Shown: positions 18,484 to 28,319, counted from the stretch's first letter. The stretch is 64,000 bases of DNA from Pseudomonas sp. GM41(2012) (GCF_000282315.2 NZ_AKJN02000006.1:620001-684000); one strand, 5' to 3'. Numbers and translations: made by a program. The notes: generated from the sequence alone by a model not told the origin.

Positions 18484-21400
18484 TTAAACCGGATTCAACT
18501 CCACAAGAACCTCCCAGCCGATGTAGCCGTTGTTTCTTTCGAGCGCCTTCGACATCGTCTCAATGTTTCGCCGGTACATGACTGGATCTTTCGATAACTG
18601 GCTAAGCAGTGATGTGGTCAGTGCGAACGAATCCGCATTATTGAAAGCACCGGCCTTGTCGATCACTTCCTGCGTAACCCGATCACGCCCGTGGCCGGAT
18701 GCCAGGTTAATCAGCGGAGCAACATCCAGTCGTTGATAGTTACCTTGTCGTCCGGATTTTGGAAGGCCGGCATAGGAGAGATCCCTTGTGTCAGGGGCTC
18801 CATGAAACAACTCATGAACAATGTCATCGGCGAGTACATTATGGCTATAGCCTTCGGTACGGAACTGCTGATTGAAGTTATGGGAATAGATGCGCATGAA
18901 CTTCTGTTGGGCTGCGTCCTTCGGGGTGGCGCCTACCCATTTTTTGTACCAGATCGGGTTCAGGCTTGCGATGCTGTCTGACTGAGCGGTGTCCAGGATA
19001 AAGTTGTCGGGTGTGACTTTTGCAATATCGTTTTTTACTTCGTTCAGGTGAGTCAGAAGTTTGCCTCGACCTTGACTGGAGTTGTCACCTAACAGCAGAT
19101 TCACAACCTTCCCAGAGTCGGTATCAAGTGATGCGTCCGTCAGGACTTTGATAGCATCGTCGATCTTTGTTCTAGAGGCTGGTAACGCGTCATTGAGCAG
19201 TTTGCGGGTGTAGGATGCCGGCATCAGCTTATCCAGCTTGAGCAGATGCCAGACTTTCGTTGGTTCGAAGTTGTTGAGTTTCGCTCCCCATGGCTGACCG
19301 TGCCGGTTGAGTGCGTACCAATGGTCGTTCTGGCGTATACCCCAGACCCTGAAAAGGTCTTTCGACGATTCCACAGGGCGCCAGGTTCCAAGCCGAATGA
19401 TGTCTGGATCGACGGCTCTGGCCAATGGCTCGAATTGAGTCTGCCCCGTCAACTGGCGAAGATCGGAAATGGCGTTTTCCAAGACTGCCACACTCCCGTT
19501 AAAACCTTTGCGCAACAGTTTTGCGCCACCTATAAGCAAGTCCGTAACGCCATCCAGCGGATTCAGCAAGCTGCTCGCCAGGCCCAAGCCAGTCTTGGCC
19601 ATGGCACTGGCTTTCGTTGCAAGGGTCATGCTTCTGACGGCAAGACTGGCTACCTTGGCGATAACCCCGACCACCAACAGAAGTGTCATCGCAGCTTCCA
19701 GAGTGCAGGCACCTACTCCTTGGAACTGTCGATCCAGATCGTCTGAACTGATGTCTTCGATGCATGATTTGAACGGTACGACAATATTGAGAAACGTGTT
19801 CAACCCTTCTTCGCGTTCTGCGCGCAATGCCTCCAGCCGGGTTTGCCCCCAACATTCTTTTACCAACTCATCATAGGTTGCGATTGGCCGGTGCTTGAGC
19901 ACGAAGTTTACGAGCGACTCGAATTCACTTGAATAGAAACTTTGGTAATAGCCTTTGCTTTCAATGTCCGAAGCCAGGGGGGGCGCTGACAGTTCACCGA
20001 TCTTTTCAATGACGCCACGACTGGTATTGACGAGGCCAGGTGTGACGCCATGGGTGTAGCACTCGATGTCCGTGGGCAGTTGATGCACCGGTGCTGGATG
20101 GGTGTGGTTTTTTTCACTGCCGCGGGGGCTTGTATGTAACAGGTTCTCCCTTTCGATCAGCTCGGCCAGTTCCGTGTTTTCACGGCAGACTCCGTGCAAG
20201 GTGAACAGCTCATAACAACTCAGTCGTCCTTCGAAGTAGGTACACATCACCACGCCGTAACGACCGGTGGCCTGCTCTTTGTCTTTATGACTCTCCATGG
20301 GAACCCGATTCGGCACTTTCAGTATGACGTCAAGGGTTGACGCTAATGGATTCATGGGGAGGCGGGTGATTGGATGAAGAGTGGCGACTGAAGGCCGTAC
20401 AGAGAATATCGTCACTTGTCCGCGCAGCAGCCGCGCCCGATCAACAAGCGGCAAGGATGAAAGGGCCAGTTTCAAATGCGTACTCACGGCCTGCGCATGT
20501 GACACATAGTTTTGATTGAATTGACGGTAAAACACTCCATCCGGAGAAATCAGATTAGGGAGCATCTTTGGAAACGCAGTATAAATACTCGCTCCATGCT
20601 TCAAGTCCCAATCACCTGTCTGCAGGTCGTTGGACATGTGCAGGTCTACAGGGGACATGAGAAACGGGTTGGCATAGGCGTCTTCCAGTGGTCGATTGCT
20701 CTTTTGGTGAAGGACGTCATCTTCAAGATAAGTGCATCCTTTGGCGACTTGCTTGAGGATGTCCAGGGCGACGCTCTTGCGGGTCGGCAACGGGCGAGAC
20801 AACGTTTCAGCCGTTTCAGCAATGGTTTTCGCATGGCGGGCGTAAGCGGCCACTGCCACTTCAAGTGAATCCTTGGCCGACCGGTTAACTTCATCATGGG
20901 TGACGATACTGTTGAGCAACGCCCAGTCGATCACTGGATCTACAGCAGCCAAGGCATTGAGTGCCTGTTGCGACTCGGTAACCGAGTCAGACTTCATCAG
21001 GTGTTGTATTTGCGCATGGGTCATTGAGCGCGACGATCCCGGTGAGAGGGTTTCCTGCACCGCGATGGTCCGGCAGTAATCAACCCATTGCGGGGTGCCT
21101 AATAGCAAAGTAGGCGGCAAGTCCTTGACCAGAAACTCCGGCGCGGTGCCGGCGAGCACTAAATGCGAGGCCAGTGCCGCGTTCTGTTCAGTGATCCGGT
21201 GGTGGTTGATCAGATGTCTTTCGAATTCCGTTTGAACACTGGCGAAAGATTTCTCTATGTGTTGGGCCGCATAGAGATCGAAACCGGCCACTTGATTGCG
21301 CGGTTCTTGCTCCCCGACCATCGGATGGAGATCTAACAGTAGCGCGGTCAACAGTATTTGCTGGAGAGATTCATCCGATAAGGGCTGATCATCTTGCGCA

Positions 21401-22245
21401 CCATACCAATCCAGGTCCCGTACAAAACTTTTTGCCCAGATTAGAGCAATGGAGCTGGAAACAAGCGTTTTCAGAAAATACTCCGCATCCGATCGTTTGA
21501 AGGGAGTGGATCGTCCCCCCAGAACAGTCTCTGACAGAAGTTCCAATAATGACTCGCCCTTGGTGTGTTCCTTGATCAGTGCTCGAAGCCGGTTGCGCTG
21601 TGCTGATGACACAGTGAGCGGATTGTTTTCTTCGGCCTGTATCATTTCCCAATAGTTGCCGAATGGCGGACTGACGGGATGTCGCTGTTCCAGGAAGGCA
21701 ATCAGGTTCTGGGCATCGATGACCGTCCGAGGGAGGAGGTAACGATGGAATCTCAACCATTGAATCATGCCGACCTGGTCGTCAAGGGTGACGACGCCAC
21801 CGGTCAATTGCGCCATTTCAACCAATACAACAAGATCATCATTCAGATCCGGAGCCAGTTTGAACGCACCCTCGAAACTCTGGGTTCTGCCAGCGTGGTG
21901 TGCCTTGACCTGCCCCTTGGCGGTTACTTCAAACAGTGAATCTTCGGACAGCCGGAGTTTCATCAACAGGTTTTTGAAAGAGGCTTTTTCGACCATGTTT
22001 CGCAACATGACTCTGGCGGGCTGGAGAGTTTCTTCTAGCGATGAGCCAGACTCCAGAGAGATAAAAGTACCTTCCAGGCTGACTTCCATGGAATGACTGT
22101 TGTCTTGCGCGTGACGCTTTAATTTGTCGAGAAACTCCAGGCGTTCGATATTGTCTTTTTGACTGTTGTGATCTTGGGGTGAGGTATAAACTGAAGGCCT
22201 TGATAAGTATCTTTGAAAGGTGTTGGTTGTATTTGTAATGCTCAT
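18484..22245 (-). CDS. Large toxin-like protein with C-terminal aspzincin (M35-like) protease signature
   Basis: A protein of 1253 residues. No signal peptide is visible. The first 840 residues are mixed alpha/beta without a motif I can name. Residues about 847-905 are strongly hydrophobic and small-residue rich (MTLLLVVGVIAKVASLAV and on), like the membrane-insertion segment of large translocating toxins. Near the C-terminus comes HELFH at 1144-1148, the zinc-binding HExxH, followed by DTRDLSYAG (1152-1160), which fits the GTxDxxYG aspzincin signature with D1155 as third ligand and Y1158. The segment NNADSFAL (1202-1209) matches the conserved NADSY region of M35-like enzymes. The predicted activity is therefore zinc endopeptidase on a toxin scaffold. 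The toxin role is inferred from size and architecture. No obvious immunity gene is adjacent. Confidence 0.65.
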   Translation of the reverse strand: MSITNTTNTFQRYLSRPSVYTSPQDHNSQKDNIERLEFLDKLKRHAQDNSHSMEVSLEGTFISLESGSSLEETLQPARVMLRNMVEKASFKNLLMKLRLSEDSLFEVTAKGQVKAHHAGRTQSFEGAFKLAPDLNDDLVVLVEMAQLTGGVVTLDDQVGMIQWLRFHRYLLPRTVIDAQNLIAFLEQRHPVSPPFGNYWEMIQAEENNPLTVSSAQRNRLRALIKEHTKGESLLELLSETVLGGRSTPFKRSDAEYFLKTLVSSSIALIWAKSFVRDLDWYGAQDDQPLSDESLQQILLTALLLDLHPMVGEQEPRNQVAGFDLYAAQHIEKSFASVQTEFERHLINHHRITEQNAALASHLVLAGTAPEFLVKDLPPTLLLGTPQWVDYCRTIAVQETLSPGSSRSMTHAQIQHLMKSDSVTESQQALNALAAVDPVIDWALLNSIVTHDEVNRSAKDSLEVAVAAYARHAKTIAETAETLSRPLPTRKSVALDILKQVAKGCTYLEDDVLHQKSNRPLEDAYANPFLMSPVDLHMSNDLQTGDWDLKHGASIYTAFPKMLPNLISPDGVFYRQFNQNYVSHAQAVSTHLKLALSSLPLVDRARLLRGQVTIFSVRPSVATLHPITRLPMNPLASTLDVILKVPNRVPMESHKDKEQATGRYGVVMCTYFEGRLSCYELFTLHGVCRENTELAELIERENLLHTSPRGSEKNHTHPAPVHQLPTDIECYTHGVTPGLVNTSRGVIEKIGELSAPPLASDIESKGYYQSFYSSEFESLVNFVLKHRPIATYDELVKECWGQTRLEALRAEREEGLNTFLNIVVPFKSCIEDISSDDLDRQFQGVGACTLEAAMTLLLVVGVIAKVASLAVRSMTLATKASAMAKTGLGLASSLLNPLDGVTDLLIGGAKLLRKGFNGSVAVLENAISDLRQLTGQTQFEPLARAVDPDIIRLGTWRPVESSKDLFRVWGIRQNDHWYALNRHGQPWGAKLNNFEPTKVWHLLKLDKLMPASYTRKLLNDALPASRTKIDDAIKVLTDASLDTDSGKVVNLLLGDNSSQGRGKLLTHLNEVKNDIAKVTPDNFILDTAQSDSIASLNPIWYKKWVGATPKDAAQQKFMRIYSHNFNQQFRTEGYSHNVLADDIVHELFHGAPDTRDLSYAGLPKSGRQGNYQRLDVAPLINLASGHGRDRVTQEVIDKAGAFNNADSFALTTSLLSQLSKDPVMYRRNIETMSKALERNNGYIGWEVLVELNPV

Positions 22246-22420
22246 GGTAAATCCATTTATTTTTGGGTTGTATGTTTGAGGTATCCTCTTTTAATGTTTG
22301 AGTGATAACAAGTCGGCGTATGTAAGTGTGTGTTGCATCTGTCCGGAAATAATGACGGAGTTAGTGGGTTGTCATGTTGTTCGAGTGCAAAGGCCTCTTC
22401 GCTATAACTGGCAAGAGGTT

Positions 22421-22483
22421 TTAAATGATGCATTTGACTTTATTCCGCAACTGATCAATGGAGAACGGTTTGCCAATTACGTG
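22421..22483 (-). pseudogene. 3' remnant of a duplicated response-regulator gene
   Basis: Read on the minus strand it encodes HVIGKPFSIDQLRNKVKCII and a stop. The receiver gene at 24208-24567 ends HVIGKPFSIDQLRDKVKGMLA and a stop. The two 63-bp stretches match closely at the DNA level, and homology ends abruptly at the upstream side. It has no start and is a gene fragment. It lies between the toxin-like and pqaA-like genes, so the intact and broken copies flank the pqaA-like gene in direct orientation. Confidence 0.85.
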
Positions 22484-22492
22484 CAGTCAAGG

Positions 22493-22531
22493 AAACACGA
22501 CAACCCCACGGAGCAAAAGGGTTGTCGTGTC
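22493..22531. terminator. Hairpin after the pqaA-like gene
   Basis: An inverted repeat ACACGACAACCC / GGGTTGTCGTGT with an 11-13 base loop starts within ten bases of the pqaA-like stop codon. On the minus strand it ends in GTTTCC, a short T-run. Likely an intrinsic terminator. Confidence 0.65.
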
Positions 22532-22536
22532 TTGAT

Positions 22537-24042
22537 TTACTGACCCTGGGTGGCGGGTAGCGTTCTGCAAAACGCCGCATCGGCGGGTGGCGCCTTATCC
22601 GGATACGTATCCGGAAGCACCTTGACCATTGTCGTTTCGACAACGCCGTCCGCGTACTCAGCTTCGAAGAACTCTGCGCTCCAACCCTCCGTGGGAGCAC
22701 GAAGAGTCGTCTGGACGTCCGTTGAGGCCGGCAATTGTGCTGCGATATAGCGCACGCCGCAGTTGTACCGGAAGTCCCGTGCCTTCGGGTTGTGGGCTGT
22801 CCACTGGGTCAATCTGATCGGCATTTCGGACAAGGTCAGCTGCAGCCTGGTTGATGTGGCATTTAGGTGCTGTTCCTGTGCCTTTAACCTCGGTGCGGTA
22901 TTGCCGGTCTGCCACCGCTTGATATAAGGAATCAGGTTCGCTTCAACAAACGCCCGCACATCGTGGGCGGAGTTGGGAATGACCCGAAGTGTATTGTCAC
23001 CCGGCAGATCCATAAGATACTGGCGTGAAGCATCCGGGATGAAGAAGTCATCGCCACTGGCGTTGACGATGTATTTCGGGATTTTCAAGCGGTCGCTGTA
23101 GCCGGGCAGATTGCGATAGGTCATCGGATCTTCGACCTGCATCAGCTTCTTGAACGGCTCACTCTTGCGTTGGGCGATCACACCTTGCGAGTGGTAGTCG
23201 GCGTACGCCAGAGGCCAGTGACCGCCGTAGGCCAGAAACGTCTGGTCGAACACTTTGTCCGTGTTCAAGACGTCGATGACAAACGGCACGATGCTATCGA
23301 CGCGGGAGTCCGCAAGGGCGGACAGCCACACCGCCCAACCGCGTTTCGATGCGCCGGTGGCCAGAAAACTCACCACCTGGCCTGGCGGCGTTTCCTTTTG
23401 CGCCAGGTCCATGGCCTTGACCAGCGCTTCCATCATCGGCACATGCAGCGACATAAAGGGCTGCTGTTCCGGGGCCTGCATGAACAGTTTCCAGCTGTGG
23501 GCAACGCTGCCATCTTCCGTGCGCGCCACGCCGTCATCGCTGTAGGTCAAATACTGATTAGGGACATTGCTGACAGCCACTACGATCAAACCCGTTTGCC
23601 GGGCAATATTGAGCAGTGTGTCCTTCGAAAAGTTATTAGGTGCTCCCGGAGACTCACCGGGCAAAGGGTTGTTGACGCCGTCGTTGGCGACCAGCACGGC
23701 GCGCGTGCCCTTGACGTTGTCGGGAATGTACAGGTCGACTCCGTGAATCCAGTCTGCCGGGGCGACTTGACCGTTCTGGCTCCAGGACTGTGACCTCAGC
23801 TCGAAGCGCCGGATATTGACGCCGGGCTGTGGCTCTTGTCCCTTACTGATATAGCGCAGCGGTTGCGTCGCTGCGGCTTTGCGATAGCAGCTCAATACTT
23901 CGCTGAACGCCTGTCCGCTCTGTTCAAAGCAGTGCTGGGGATTGTCGGAAGAGGCTGACTGGCAACCATATCCGGCGATGAGCATCAGCAACAAACCGCT
24001 GATTTTCAAACAACGTGCGTAGCGTTCGGTTCTACTCGGCAT
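22537..24042 (-). CDS. PhoPQ-activated pathogenicity-related protein (PqaA-like), probable lipoprotein
   Basis: A protein of 501 residues of the PhoPQ-regulated PqaA family, an alpha/beta-hydrolase-like group. The N-terminus is a signal sequence (GLLLMLIAGYGC) with a possible, non-canonical lipobox cysteine at C27. The family nucleophile motif is GASKRGW with S232. VDLYIPDNVKG and NASGDDFFIPDASRQY are other conserved segments; the latter is where the acid residue would lie, and NSAHDV offers a His. It should act in the periplasm or at the envelope; its substrate is unknown even for the family. AAGGAA lies 9 bases before the ATG. Confidence 0.85.
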   Translation of the reverse strand: MPSRTERYARCLKISGLLLMLIAGYGCQSASSDNPQHCFEQSGQAFSEVLSCYRKAAATQPLRYISKGQEPQPGVNIRRFELRSQSWSQNGQVAPADWIHGVDLYIPDNVKGTRAVLVANDGVNNPLPGESPGAPNNFSKDTLLNIARQTGLIVVAVSNVPNQYLTYSDDGVARTEDGSVAHSWKLFMQAPEQQPFMSLHVPMMEALVKAMDLAQKETPPGQVVSFLATGASKRGWAVWLSALADSRVDSIVPFVIDVLNTDKVFDQTFLAYGGHWPLAYADYHSQGVIAQRKSEPFKKLMQVEDPMTYRNLPGYSDRLKIPKYIVNASGDDFFIPDASRQYLMDLPGDNTLRVIPNSAHDVRAFVEANLIPYIKRWQTGNTAPRLKAQEQHLNATSTRLQLTLSEMPIRLTQWTAHNPKARDFRYNCGVRYIAAQLPASTDVQTTLRAPTEGWSAEFFEAEYADGVVETTMVKVLPDTYPDKAPPADAAFCRTLPATQGQ

Positions 24043-24207
24043 GGACTCGGTTCCTTATGAGTGGGATCACCGGTCCAATCAAACGCCAGGCGGGCGGCCT
24101 TTTCTACTGTCAAACTTGACAGGTCAGAGCCCAAAAACACCGAAAAATGCAGCCTTACGTCGGTTTATGCAGAAAAGTGCTGGGGCCAGGATGCCCAGTC
24201 AGCTGTC

Positions 24208-24567
24208 TCAGGCCAGCATGCCTTTGACCTTGTCGCGCAACTGATCAATGGAAAACGGTTTACCAATCACGTGCATACCTTCGGGCACATCCATGCTTTC
24301 GGCATAACCGCTGGCAAACAGAATGGGCAGCTCGGGGCGCAACATCCGGGCCTGGGTGGCCAATTCGCGACCGTCCATGATTGGCAGCCCCACATCGGTC
24401 ATCATCAAATCGATGTACTGGTCTTCATCGTTGAGAAACTCCAGCGCCTGTTCGCTGCCATCGGCCTCGAGCACTTTGAACTCGAGCTCCTCCAGCACAT
24501 CGACAATCAGCATGCGCACGATGGCGTCGTCTTCGACTACAAGGATGATGGACGCGGTGGCGGACAT
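24208..24567 (-). CDS. Single-domain response regulator (CheY-like receiver)
   Basis: Encodes 119 residues, all of them a receiver domain: acidic pocket VVEDD, phospho-acceptor D58 in MMTDVGLP, the switch position in FASGYAE, and K in VIGKPF. There is no output domain. It is divergent from the CHASE3 hybrid kinase gene with 260 bp between their starts and so probably serves that signalling block. A copy of its last 20 codons lies at 22421-22483. Confidence 0.92.
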   Translation of the reverse strand: MSATASIILVVEDDAIVRMLIVDVLEELEFKVLEADGSEQALEFLNDEDQYIDLMMTDVGLPIMDGRELATQARMLRPELPILFASGYAESMDVPEGMHVIGKPFSIDQLRDKVKGMLA

Positions 24568-24827
24568 AGTGGGTTCTCAGAGGAGGAATTCGCGGTTGTC
24601 GGTCGATCGAAATCGCCGGGCTCTTGCTTGAGTAAGTGACGGAACCCGACAAGTTCCCACGCGGTAGAAAAAAAGAATAGCCGCACAAGTGCCGGCAGGA
24701 TAACCGCTCCTTTGCGGTGGAGCAGTGGAATGTAGGATTTTGCGCGGAAAGGTGTCAGATAATTGGATCAAACCGGCGCTTTTGGGGCAAACTCCTTGGT
24801 TTTCAACAGTTCGACAAGGTTTTCCCT
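24568..24827. promoter_or_regulatory. Divergent promoter region of the receiver and the hybrid kinase
   Basis: The 260 bp between the two divergent starts must hold both promoters. The stretch is moderately AT-rich around 24660-24760. No individual box is clear enough to name. Confidence 0.4.
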
Positions 24828-27800
24828 ATGACATCCGCGTCTTCGGTTGATGAGCAACGATTCCGTAAACTCCTGAACCGCAACATTAGCCTGCCGTTGA
24901 GTGTCGGCGTACTCAGTGCAGTGTTCTTTGTTTCGCTGATCACTTACCTGCTGTCGGTGACCCAATGGGTCGAGCACACCGACCGGGTGATCAATAACGC
25001 CAATGAATCGATCAAGCTCACCGTCGATCTGGAAACCGGTATGCGCGGCTTCCTGCTCACTGGCGACGAGCACTTCCTTGAACCCTACGAAACGGCCAAG
25101 CCGCGAATCGCTGTCGCCCTCAATACCTTGCTCGACCTTACCGCGGACAACCCGGTGCAGACCGACCGTCTGCACCGGCTCCAGGCCTTGCAGAATGAGT
25201 GGGCCACTTACGCGCAGAGCCTAATTGAATTGCAGCGAGCCAGCGGCGATTACCGCAGCGCGGTCAAGACCGGGCGCGGCAAGCGGCTGACCGATGAGAT
25301 CCGCAAGCAATTCGAAGACGTGATCGACATGGAGCAACAGTTGCGCACCACGCGCAACGAAGACGTGCGCCGTACCACTATCTGGAGCATCAGCCTTTAC
25401 CTGTTGTTCATCGCCGGGATCAGCGCCTTGCTGGCCTACATTGGTCGTCGGGATTTGCTCAACCTTTCGCAAAGTTACAGCGCCAACCTCGCCGGGCAAC
25501 AGGGCAGCGCCCAGCGTCTGGAACAGCAGGCCTGGCTGCGCAATGGCCAGACTGAACTGGCCGAACAAGTGCTGGGGCAACTGTCGCTTAATCTGCTGGG
25601 CCGCAACATTCTGCAGTTCTGCGCGCAGTACCTGGGCACCGCCGTCGCCGCCATTTATGTCCGCGAAGACCATGGCGGTCTCAAGCGCATTGCCTCTTAT
25701 GGCTTCTCCCGCGAGCAGGAAGCGCGCGAACAGCAGATTTACAGCGATGAAGGCATTGTCGGCCAGGTAGCGCACCAGGCTCGCTTGATCCGTCTCGATG
25801 ACGTACCGAGCGGTTACTTCAAGGTCAGCTCCGGCCTGGGTGAAGGTCTGCCGCACAGTGTGCTGGTGGTGCCGACCAGTGACGACGATCGGGTCAACGG
25901 TGTGATCGAGCTGGGCTTCCTGCGCCCGCTGACGGACCGCGATGTCGAATTGCTTGAACTGATTGCCGGCAACATCGGCACGTCCATCGAGGCCGCTCGC
26001 TATCGCCAGCGACTGCAGGAAGTGCTGGCTGAAACCCAGCAGCTCAATGAAGAGCTGCAAGTCCAGCAGGAAGAACTCAAGACCGCCAACGAAGAGCTGG
26101 AAGAGCAGTCGCGGATTCTCAAGGAATCTCAGGTGCATCTGGAGACCCAGCAGGTCGAGCTTGAACAAACCAATGAGCAGCTCGCCGAACAGGGGCAGAT
26201 CCTGGCGGACCAGCGCGACGCCATGGACCTGAAGAACACCCTGCTCAATCAGGCCCAGCTCCAGCTCGAAGAACGCGCCGAAGAGTTGCAGCGTTCGAGC
26301 AAGTACAAGTCTGAATTCCTCGCCAACATGTCCCACGAGTTGCGCACGCCGCTGAACAGCTCGTTGATCCTGGCCAAGTTGCTGGCGGAAAATCCTCAGG
26401 AAAACCTCAGCGCCGAGCAGGTCAAGTTTGCCGAGTCGATCTATTCCGCCGGCAATGATTTGCTCAACTTGATCAACGACATTCTCGACATTTCCAAGGT
26501 CGAGGCCGGCAAGCTTGAGATGCGACCGGAAAACACCAGTGTCGCGCGTCTGGTGGATGGTTTGCGCGGGATGTTCCAACCCCTGGCGACCGACAAGAAA
26601 CTGGATTTCCAGGTCGAAATGCAGGCCGGTGCGCCGATGATGATCTTCACCGACCGCCAGCGTCTGGAGCAGGTGATCAAGAATCTGCTGTCCAACGCAG
26701 TGAAATTCACCGAAAAAGGCGAGGTCAGCCTGACAGTTGCCAGTCAGCCCGGCGATGGTATTGCCTTTATCATTCGCGATTCGGGGATTGGCATTGCCGC
26801 GGATCAGCAGGACGGTATTTTCGAAGCCTTCCGCCAGGCCGATGGCACCACCAATCGCCGTTACGGCGGCACCGGCCTGGGCTTGTCGATTTCCCGTGAC
26901 CTGGCCGCCTTGCTCGGCGGTTCCATCAGTGTCACCAGCGAGCCGGGGCAGGGCAGTGTGTTCACCCTGGTGTTGCCGCAGCAATACGTTGAGCCGGGCG
27001 ATGAGCCTGTCGAACCGATGAGAGCCACGCCGGTTGCCATGACCCCGAGAGTAATGCCCGCCGTGCTGGTCCCGCTGATTGCCGAAGTCGATATTCCGCG
27101 TTTCGACGACGATCGCACCAAAGCGCCATTCGCCACGCGTTGCATTCTGGTGGTGGAAGACGAGCCGAACTTCGCCAATATCCTTTACGACCTGGCGCAT
27201 GAGCTGGGTTATCAGTGCCTGGTGGCGCACGGGGCGGACGAGGGTTACGACCTGGCCAGGGAATTCATCCCGGACGCCATTCTGCTGGACATGCGGTTGC
27301 CGGATCATTCCGGGTTGACTGTGTTGCAACGCCTGAAGGAACACGCTGAAACACGGCACATTCCGGTGCATGTGATTTCCGTGGAAGACCGGGTCGAAGC
27401 CGCAATGCACATGGGCGCCATTGGTTACGCGGTCAAGCCGACCACCCGCGAAGAGCTCAAGGACGTGTTTGCCCGCCTTGAGGCCAAGCTGACCCAGAAA
27501 GTCAAACGCGTCCTGCTGGTCGAAGACGATGATCTGCAGCGCGACAGCATTGCCCGGCTGATCGGCGATGAGGACATCGAGATCACTGCCGTTGGCCTGG
27601 CACAAGATGCGCTGGACCTGCTGCGCACGACGATTTTCGATTGCATGATCATCGACCTGAAGCTACCGGACATGCTCGGCAACGACTTGCTCAAGCGCAT
27701 GTCCACGGAAGATATCTGCTCGTTCCCTCCAGTGATCGTCTACACCGGGCGCAACCTGACCCGGGACGAAGAGGCCGAGCTGCGCAAGTATTCGCGCTCG

Positions 27801-28319
27801 ATCATCATCAAGGGCGCGCGCTCGCCAGAGCGTTTGCTGGATGAGGTGACACTCTTTCTGCACAAAGTCGAATCCAGGTTGTCCCATGAACGCCAGAGGA
27901 TGCTCAAGACCGCGCGCAGCCGCGATAAGGTCTTCGAGGGTCGCAAGGTGCTGCTGGTGGACGACGATGTACGCAACATCTTCGCCCTCACCAGTGCCCT
28001 GGAGCAAAAGGGTGCAGTCGTGGTCATCGGCCGGAACGGCCGTGAAGCGATTGAAAGACTGAATGAAGTCGAGGACATCGATCTGGTGCTGATGGACGTG
28101 ATGATGCCGGAGATGGATGGTTTCGAAGCCACCATCGAGATCCGCAAGGACCCGCGCTGGCGCAAGCTGCCGATCATTGCGGTGACGGCCAAGGCCATGA
28201 AGGACGATCAGGAGCGCTGCTTGCAAGCGGGCTCCAACGATTACCTGGCCAAGCCCATCGACCTGGATCGCCTGTTCTCGCTGATTCGCGTGTGGTTGCC
28301 GAAGATGGAACGCATTTAG
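24828..28319 (+). CDS. CHASE3-GAF hybrid histidine kinase with three receiver domains
   Basis: A protein of 1163 residues. Two membrane spans (about 22-44 and 183-206) enclose a periplasmic CHASE3-like helical sensor (TVDLETGMRGFLLTGDEHFLEPY). A GAF domain follows at about 245-400, then a long coiled coil to about 490. The HisKA site is H503 in NMSHELRTPLN, and the ATPase domain has NLLSNAVKFT and GGTGLGLSIS. Three receivers have acceptors D821, D943 and D1090. The start is the ATG at 24828-24830, preceded by AAGG; an earlier in-frame start would add 37 residues of unlikely sequence. The stop overlaps the cheR start by one base. Similar giant kinases feed multi-step phosphorelays; the signal is unknown. 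Confidence 0.92.
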   Translation: MTSASSVDEQRFRKLLNRNISLPLSVGVLSAVFFVSLITYLLSVTQWVEHTDRVINNANESIKLTVDLETGMRGFLLTGDEHFLEPYETAKPRIAVALNTLLDLTADNPVQTDRLHRLQALQNEWATYAQSLIELQRASGDYRSAVKTGRGKRLTDEIRKQFEDVIDMEQQLRTTRNEDVRRTTIWSISLYLLFIAGISALLAYIGRRDLLNLSQSYSANLAGQQGSAQRLEQQAWLRNGQTELAEQVLGQLSLNLLGRNILQFCAQYLGTAVAAIYVREDHGGLKRIASYGFSREQEAREQQIYSDEGIVGQVAHQARLIRLDDVPSGYFKVSSGLGEGLPHSVLVVPTSDDDRVNGVIELGFLRPLTDRDVELLELIAGNIGTSIEAARYRQRLQEVLAETQQLNEELQVQQEELKTANEELEEQSRILKESQVHLETQQVELEQTNEQLAEQGQILADQRDAMDLKNTLLNQAQLQLEERAEELQRSSKYKSEFLANMSHELRTPLNSSLILAKLLAENPQENLSAEQVKFAESIYSAGNDLLNLINDILDISKVEAGKLEMRPENTSVARLVDGLRGMFQPLATDKKLDFQVEMQAGAPMMIFTDRQRLEQVIKNLLSNAVKFTEKGEVSLTVASQPGDGIAFIIRDSGIGIAADQQDGIFEAFRQADGTTNRRYGGTGLGLSISRDLAALLGGSISVTSEPGQGSVFTLVLPQQYVEPGDEPVEPMRATPVAMTPRVMPAVLVPLIAEVDIPRFDDDRTKAPFATRCILVVEDEPNFANILYDLAHELGYQCLVAHGADEGYDLAREFIPDAILLDMRLPDHSGLTVLQRLKEHAETRHIPVHVISVEDRVEAAMHMGAIGYAVKPTTREELKDVFARLEAKLTQKVKRVLLVEDDDLQRDSIARLIGDEDIEITAVGLAQDALDLLRTTIFDCMIIDLKLPDMLGNDLLKRMSTEDICSFPPVIVYTGRNLTRDEEAELRKYSRSIIIKGARSPERLLDEVTLFLHKVESRLSHERQRMLKTARSRDKVFEGRKVLLVDDDVRNIFALTSALEQKGAVVVIGRNGREAIERLNEVEDIDLVLMDVMMPEMDGFEATIEIRKDPRWRKLPIIAVTAKAMKDDQERCLQAGSNDYLAKPIDLDRLFSLIRVWLPKMERI

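Larger units (their letters stand above)
22246..22536. other. Intergenic region upstream of the toxin-like gene
   Basis: This 291-bp AT-rich stretch holds the response-regulator remnant (22421-22483), the hairpin after the pqaA-like gene, and about 175 bp that must contain the promoter of the toxin-like gene. No convincing sigma-70 boxes or operator were picked out by eye. Confidence 0.6.

Noticed and set aside
25221..27605. 794-codon open frame antisense to the CHASE3 hybrid kinase
   Set aside because: It lies wholly inside a gene with clear kinase and receiver motifs; its composition is a by-product of GC-rich third positions, and it shows no family motif.
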